DNA from: an uncultured Oscillospiraceae bacterium
GTDB taxonomy: Bacteria; Bacillota; Clostridia; Oscillospirales; Oscillospiraceae
Assembly: GCA_910588625.1 (NCBI GenBank)
Contig: CAJUQN010000057.1
Coordinates: 1 to 17,955 of the forward strand
Direction: 5' to 3'
Length of the DNA stretch: 17,955 nt
Shown: positions 14,271 to 17,955 of the stretch, piece by piece
Numbering within the stretch: position 1 is the stretch's first letter
Layout of the letters: each line of letters begins with the position of its first letter
The notes under the pieces: model-generated
Told to the model about the DNA's origin: nothing
Database searches by the model: none
Seen by the model: the letters and a program-made list of their open reading frames with translations, nothing else
Position numbers and translations under genes: made by a program

Positions 14271-15560
14271 TCAGCGGGGGGTATAGCCCATTTCTTCGAT
14301 CTGCTTCTGGCTGGCACGTCCGGACAGGAAATACAGGATGCTCACCACCACCATCAGGAACGCAAAGGCGATCCAGGCCATGCGGTAGGTGCCGGTGATG
14401 TCGAAAATCATAGCCGCTGCGGTGGGGCCAATGATTTGGCCCACGTTGCCGGCCATATTCATCCAGCCGTTCATCACGGGGAACTCCTTGTCGCCGAAGT
14501 TGCTGACGGTAAGCAGGGCGGGAATAACGGAGGGGATGGCGCCACCGATGAAGTAGCAGGCAATGACGCCCTTGGAGAAGCCCATATTGGTGGCGCACAG
14601 GGCCAGACAGACGAACACGCCCGCATAGAACAGGGGGGCGATGGCGCTGGCCCGCTTAATATGGATCACGTCGGACACGGCGCCCAGGACGAACTTACCA
14701 ACCACCAGTGTGCCCAGGGCGGTGGAGTACACCAAAGCGGCCTGAGCGCTGTCGCCAGTGACGTCAGTGAGGTAGGCCACACATTGGCTGGTCATGGCGG
14801 AGGCGCCAATCATGGTGATCATGGCGGCGAGCCACTGGAACCACCAACGGGAAGTCTTCAGCGCCTGCTTGCCGGTGATGCCGGTCTTCTCGGTAGCCAC
14901 GCCACCGGCGGCCGCCACCTCCTCGGGGGAGGGATCGCCCACGCGGGTGCTGTAGCCCTTGTCACTGGGATAGCTCACCACCAGGATGATGGCAATGGGA
15001 ATCATGATGGCGTTGATGCCAGCCATGGCCAGATAGCCCGTGCGCCAGCCGCTGTTGTCGATGATGGAGCGCATCAGGTTCACCCACACCAGGGCGCCCG
15101 CGCCGCTGCCCAGCATACCGATGGACATGGCGGTGCCCTTTACCTTGGGGCCGAACCAGTTACTGACCATGATGCCCACAGGCAGGTTGGTGGCGCCCGC
15201 CCAGCCAAAGCCCTGGATGGCAAAGAAAATATACAGCTGCCACAGGGAGTTGCAAAAGGACATACCCACATAACACAGGCTGCACAACGCCACACAGGCC
15301 ACCACAGCCCATTTGACCTGGAGCTTTTTGAACAGTTTGCCCATAAAGCTGGAGCCGATGAGCATACAGACTGTCATCAGGGTGTTGGTTTGGGTGAAGG
15401 CAGTGCGGCTGACACCCAACTCCTCGCAGATGGGGGTGTAAAACAGGGAGCTGCAGTTAGACTTAATGACGAAGCAGATGAACATCATCATGAAGCCACA
15501 GAACAGCATGACCCAGCCGTAATAGAACCGCCCGTCTACCTTAAAAATGTTCTTGTTCAC
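14271..15560 (-). CDS. MFS transporter, OFA (oxalate/formate antiporter)-like
   Basis: A 429-residue inner-membrane carrier. Twelve hydrophobic segments are visible. The first follows FYYGWVMLFCGFMMMF; the conserved MFS loop between segments 2 and 3 is GSSFMGKLFKKLQVKW; a long hydrophilic central loop (about residues 195-235, DKGYSTRVGDPSPEEVAAAG) joins the two halves. FGWAGATNLPVGIMVSNWFG in the fourth-fifth region and NNSGWR-like turns are typical of the OFA group, which moves organic anions. GTG at 15560 is the start, ten bases after AGGAGA. It sits 48 bases after the isomerase gene and before the CoA-transferase, so it probably imports the acid that the CoA-transferase activates, or exchanges it for the product. 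Substrate unknown. Confidence 0.88.
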   Translation of the reverse strand: MNKNIFKVDGRFYYGWVMLFCGFMMMFICFVIKSNCSSLFYTPICEELGVSRTAFTQTNTLMTVCMLIGSSFMGKLFKKLQVKWAVVACVALCSLCYVGMSFCNSLWQLYIFFAIQGFGWAGATNLPVGIMVSNWFGPKVKGTAMSIGMLGSGAGALVWVNLMRSIIDNSGWRTGYLAMAGINAIMIPIAIILVVSYPSDKGYSTRVGDPSPEEVAAAGGVATEKTGITGKQALKTSRWWFQWLAAMITMIGASAMTSQCVAYLTDVTGDSAQAALVYSTALGTLVVGKFVLGAVSDVIHIKRASAIAPLFYAGVFVCLALCATNMGFSKGVIACYFIGGAIPSVIPALLTVSNFGDKEFPVMNGWMNMAGNVGQIIGPTAAAMIFDITGTYRMAWIAFAFLMVVVSILYFLSGRASQKQIEEMGYTPR

Positions 15561-15608
15561 GGCAGTTTAATCTCCTTTTTCAATATTTTCTCTCTTTTAA
15601 AACGAGAC

Positions 15609-16406
15609 TCACTTGCCCTTGAAAACGGGCCTGCGCTTCTCACAAAAAGCATTGACCGCCTCATGGTGATCCTCGGAGGCAGCGCAGATATACTGTGCGG
15701 CCACCTCGCCCTGCATACACAGGTTGAGGCCGGGATAGCAGGTGTCGTTAAGCAACTTTTTAATCTGGCCATAGGCCACGCTGGGGCCAGTGGAGTACTT
15801 TTTGATGTACTTCTGCACGGTCTCCTCCAACTGGTCGGCGGGGACGGCCTTGGTAATCATACCCCACTCCGCAGCTTCGGCGCCAGTGAACTTCTTGCCG
15901 GACAGCATCAGCTCCGCCGCCTTCACCGGCCCCACGCTCTGAGTCAGCATATAGGTGATGCCGCCGTCGGGCACATATCCGATATTCACAAAAGCGATGA
16001 CAAATTTGCAGTCCTCCGCAGCGATGGAGAAGTCGCAGGCCATGGCCATGCTGCACCCCACGCCGGCAGCGGCCCCCTCGATCCACGCAATGGTGGGTTT
16101 GGAAATGGTTTTGAGTCGCATGATCCACTCTCCGCCGATGCGGATGCCCGCCTTGGCGCCGTTGATGCCCTTGTCCAGCCGCTCCTTCATGGCCTTGACG
16201 TTGCCGCCAGCGCAGAAATTGCCGCCCGCACCACGCAGCACCACGCAGCGCACAGTGGGCTCCTGCTCACAGTACTCAATGCAGGTGATGAGGTCCCGGG
16301 TCACCTCCGCAGTGACCGCGTTCATCTGAGCAGGGTTGTTCAGGGTGATGTAGCCCACGCCATCCTTTTCCTCAAAAAGCACGTTCTCAAAGGTTTTATC
16401 CAGCAT
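15609..16406 (-). CDS. crotonase-fold enoyl-CoA isomerase (PaaG-like active site)
   Basis: This is a 265-residue crotonase. Both oxyanion-hole regions are present: GNFCAGGNVKAM (about 62-73) and EGAAAGVGCSMAMACD (110-125). The two glutamates of true enoyl-CoA hydratase are absent: the GGGCE glutamate is Ser119 and the PE glutamate is Phe139. Asp147 in IGYVPDGGITY sits where PaaG-type isomerases have their catalytic aspartate. Double-bond isomerization of an acyl-CoA is therefore more likely than hydration. ATG at 16406 follows GGAGGAAGG by a good distance. It lies 73 bases after the dehydrogenase gene, with a GC-rich hairpin between them, and forms one operon with it. The CaiD role of carnitine pathways is less likely because of the missing residues. 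Confidence 0.9.
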   Translation of the reverse strand: MLDKTFENVLFEEKDGVGYITLNNPAQMNAVTAEVTRDLITCIEYCEQEPTVRCVVLRGAGGNFCAGGNVKAMKERLDKGINGAKAGIRIGGEWIMRLKTISKPTIAWIEGAAAGVGCSMAMACDFSIAAEDCKFVIAFVNIGYVPDGGITYMLTQSVGPVKAAELMLSGKKFTGAEAAEWGMITKAVPADQLEETVQKYIKKYSTGPSVAYGQIKKLLNDTCYPGLNLCMQGEVAAQYICAASEDHHEAVNAFCEKRRPVFKGK

Positions 16407-16436
16407 AACTGCCTTCCTCCTTTCAAAATTCCGGCT

Positions 16437-16459
16437 CTCCGGCGGTGGGACCGCCGGAG
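16437..16459 (-). promoter_or_regulatory. intercistronic GC-rich hairpin
   Basis: CTCCGGCGGT (16437-16446) pairs perfectly with its complement (16450-16459) over a three-base loop, with an outer CCGGC/GCCGG extension (16431-16435, 16463-16467). There is no T run after it, so it is more likely an mRNA processing or stability element than a terminator. It would let the dehydrogenase be made in excess over the downstream genes. Confidence 0.6.
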
Positions 16460-16479
16460 GTGGCCGGCTTATGCACAGA

Positions 16480-17631
16480 TTACTTCTTCAGTTTACCCAC
16501 CAGTGCGCCGCCGATGCTCATGCGCTGAATTTCATTGGTTCCCTCGAACAGGGAGAAGATGCGGGCGTCGCGGAAGAGCTTCTCGATGGGATACTCCCGG
16601 CTGTAACCGTAGCCGCCGTAAATCTGCATGGCCTCATGGGCGCACATCATGGCCACATCGGCCACGTAGGCCTTAGTCACGGAGCCCAAGCGGGAATCAT
16701 AGATTCCCTGGTCGATGAGCTTGGCATTGTAAATCAGCTGCTGGCGCGCGGTCTGCACACCGATTTCCATGTCGGCCAGTTTGAACTGGATGGCCTGCTT
16801 CTTGCCGATGGGGCCGCCGAAAGCCACACGCTCCCGGGAGTACTGCACCGCCAGGTCCAGCGCCCGCTGGGCCACGCCCAGGCCAGGGGCCATGCCGGTA
16901 GGACGGGTCCGAGAGAGCACCTTCATCATCATTTTGAAGCCGGCATTCTCCTCGCCGATGCGGTTGGCCACGGGGATGCGCGCATCCTCAAAGACCACGT
17001 CGGTGGTGTTGGAGGCTCGCAAGCCCATCTTGTCCTCGTCCTTGCCCACGCTGACGCCCGGAGTGTCACGGGGGATGATAAACAAGGAGATGCCCCGGTT
17101 GCCCGCCTCCGGGTCGGTAGAAGCCCCGATGGTGTAGATGCTGGCCAGGCCGCCGTTGGTGGCGAAGCACTTACGGCCGTTGATGACATAATAGTCGCCG
17201 TCCCGCACAGCCTTCGTTTTGGTATTGCCCAGGTCGGAGCCGGACTGGGGCTCGGTCATGCAGTTTGCAGAAATTTCGCCGGCTGCCAGACGCTCGCCAT
17301 ACTCGTGCTTCTGCTCCTCGGTGCCGAACAGCAGCACAGGTTTGATACCAAAGGTGGAGGCGGAGAAGGAACAGGCGAAGCCCGCATCTACATAGCCCAG
17401 AGCCTCGCGCACGTGGCAGATGGTCTCGGCGTCCAGGCCCACGCCGCCATACTCTTCGGGCACATCCATAGCGAAGAAGCCCATCTCGCCCATCCGCTTG
17501 TGGATCTCCATGGGATACTCGCCCTTCTTGTCGATTTCCGGCACGATAGGGGCCAGCTCCTTGTCCAGCATTTGCCGGACCATTTTGACCAGTTCCTTCT
17601 GCTCGTCGGTCATCAGTTGATACTCAAACAT
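16480..17631 (-). CDS. acyl-CoA dehydrogenase
   Basis: A 383-residue FAD flavoprotein of the short-chain acyl-CoA dehydrogenase type. It either oxidises an acyl-CoA to the 2-enoyl-CoA or, in anaerobes, reduces an enoyl-CoA using electron-transferring flavoprotein. Seen: N-terminal helical domain, MTEPQSGSDLGNTKTKAVRD in the middle beta domain, GVSVGKDEDKMGLRASNTTD, SRERVAFGGPIGKKQAIQFK, QIYGGYGYSREYPIEKLFRD and FEGTNEIQRMSIG with catalytic Glu at about 363. ATG at 17631 is chosen (AAAGGG eight bases upstream) over an upstream GTG. It is the first gene after the sigma-54 promoter, with a 54-base leader. No etfAB is in the window, so the electron partner must lie elsewhere. Intact. Confidence 0.94.
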   Translation of the reverse strand: MFEYQLMTDEQKELVKMVRQMLDKELAPIVPEIDKKGEYPMEIHKRMGEMGFFAMDVPEEYGGVGLDAETICHVREALGYVDAGFACSFSASTFGIKPVLLFGTEEQKHEYGERLAAGEISANCMTEPQSGSDLGNTKTKAVRDGDYYVINGRKCFATNGGLASIYTIGASTDPEAGNRGISLFIIPRDTPGVSVGKDEDKMGLRASNTTDVVFEDARIPVANRIGEENAGFKMMMKVLSRTRPTGMAPGLGVAQRALDLAVQYSRERVAFGGPIGKKQAIQFKLADMEIGVQTARQQLIYNAKLIDQGIYDSRLGSVTKAYVADVAMMCAHEAMQIYGGYGYSREYPIEKLFRDARIFSLFEGTNEIQRMSIGGALVGKLKK

Positions 17632-17684
17632 AAACAACACCCTTTACTTCTAAATTTTGTTTTTCCTGCGCTGTAACCAACCGA

Positions 17685-17713
17685 CTATAACATAGCGCAA
17701 ATTCCGTGCCAAG
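17685..17713 (-). promoter_or_regulatory. sigma-54 (-24/-12) promoter of the acyl-CoA operon
   Basis: On the minus strand TTGGCACG (17712-17705) and TTGC (17700-17697) are separated by GAAT, an exact match to the sigma-54 consensus TGGCACG-N4-TTGC. Taking the C of GC as -12 places the start of transcription near 17685, 54 bases before the dehydrogenase ATG. No comparable sigma-A pair is seen nearer the gene. Such promoters need an AAA+ enhancer-binding activator; none is encoded in the window. Confidence 0.88.
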
Positions 17714-17776
17714 TCAGAAAATCCTTGGTTTTTCCAGATGCGACAGCATCAGGAACCATCACCGTTCCCTCAGGCG

Positions 17777-17835
17777 GTGCATATTTTTGCATGATTCCAG
17801 AAAAACCATTTATCACCATATGCAAATTTTTGCAT
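17777..17835 (-). promoter_or_regulatory. paired upstream activator sites for a sigma-54 regulator
   Basis: Two 16-bp sites lie upstream of the -24/-12 promoter. One at 17820-17835 is a perfect palindrome, ATGCAAA-N2-TTTGCAT; one at 17777-17792 is the same with two changes. Their centres are 43 bp apart, about four helical turns, at roughly -100 and -143 from the predicted start. Position, pairing and phasing are those expected for an enhancer-binding protein. Confidence 0.78.
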
Positions 17836-17851
17836 TCCCTTTTGATACAAA

Positions 17852-17879
17852 CGCACCGCCATGTTTCCACGGCGGTGCG
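17852..17879 (-). terminator. hairpin upstream of the activator sites
   Basis: CGCACCGCC (17852-17860) pairs perfectly with GGCGGTGCG (17871-17879) over ten bases. In leftward RNA it is followed by TTTGTAT, a weak T tract. It may terminate a gene beyond the right end of the window, plausibly the activator gene, now separated by the terminal repeat. Confidence 0.5.
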
Positions 17880-17907
17880 CACATCAGATTATTTCTATCC
17901 ATTTTTT

Positions 17908-17955
17908 GGCTCATCGGTAGAATGAGTGGGTGGTAAAAACTGAACAAGCCCTTGG
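17908..17955. repeat. 48-bp terminal inverted repeat, right copy
   Basis: This is the exact reverse complement of bases 2-49, ending at the last base of the window. The first base not shared lies inside (17907), preceded by TTTTTT. The element to which it belongs would extend beyond the window on this side. It lies about 220 bp upstream of the predicted start of the acyl-CoA operon and may have cut off the neighbouring gene. Confidence 0.85.

Noticed and set aside
14436..16676. 746-codon plus-strand open frame across the acyl-CoA operon
   Set aside because: It is antisense to the isomerase and most of the transporter, His/Gly/Ala-rich without any domain pattern, and arises from the high-GC codon bias of the real minus-strand genes.
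16471..17676. 401-codon plus-strand open frame
   Set aside because: It mirrors the acyl-CoA dehydrogenase gene on the other strand and has the same artefactual composition.
17685..17882. 65-codon minus-strand frame upstream of the dehydrogenase
   Set aside because: It overlaps the activator sites and sigma-54 promoter, starts without a ribosome site and would be upstream of the transcription start; treated as non-coding control region.
1..17955. CRISPR arrays, tRNA or rRNA genes
   Set aside because: No regularly spaced direct repeats and no tRNA-like cloverleaf or rRNA sequence were seen on either strand by eye; a dedicated search could not be run.

Overview
The window looks like a piece of chromosome from an anaerobic gut Firmicute, probably an Oscillospiraceae relative (Flavonifractor/Oscillibacter type). 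This rests on Tn4451-like TnpV/TnpW/TnpX relics, clostridial large serine recombinases and a GC-rich acyl-CoA gene cluster. The assignment is inference. Almost every gene reads leftward (minus strand). The exceptions are a decayed RecQ/nitrilase block and an IS66 fragment.

Layout. (1) 1-440: a 48-bp perfect inverted repeat shared by the two window ends, a stub of an IS5-like transposase, and a large imperfect foldback. (2) 441-2239: a large serine recombinase that has lost its start codon (ATC where ATG is expected) and its catalytic serine (Asn), preceded by a hairpin and a 37-codon small gene. (3) 2365-4188, plus strand: ruins of a RecQ helicase, then ruins of a protein ending in a nitrilase domain. 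The nitrilase part resembles the C-terminus of reverse transcriptase-nitrilase (DRT type 1/UG1) phage-defence proteins. (4) 4253-6315: a housekeeping unit with its own promoter. It ends in cca (CCA tRNA nucleotidyltransferase) and begins with an odd reading frame broken by an in-frame TAG. (5) 6339-12355: debris of a Tn4451-like mobilizable element (tnpX, tnpW, N-truncated relaxase, tnpV, an IS66 tail). It carries an apparently intact restriction-modification cargo of C5-cytosine methylase, DUF4928 putative endonuclease and Vsr mismatch endonuclease, driven by a strong promoter through a frameshifted HTH gene. (6) 12442-12894: an internally deleted butyryl-CoA-dehydrogenase-like pseudogene. 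(7) 13019-17835: an intact four-gene operon of acyl-CoA dehydrogenase, crotonase-fold isomerase, OFA-type MFS transporter and class III CoA-transferase.

How it works together. The last operon is the most informative part. The genes suggest import of a carboxylic acid, activation by CoA transfer, movement of a double bond, and reduction or oxidation by a flavin dehydrogenase. Upstream lies a textbook sigma-54 promoter (TGGCACG-N4-TTGC), with two ATGCAAA-type palindromes 43 bp apart about 90-150 bp upstream, as expected for a sigma-54 activator protein. The substrate is unknown. The middle of the window records repeated mobile-element insertion and decay between two metabolic loci, and the methylase/endonuclase/Vsr set is the only part of that island that still looks functional.
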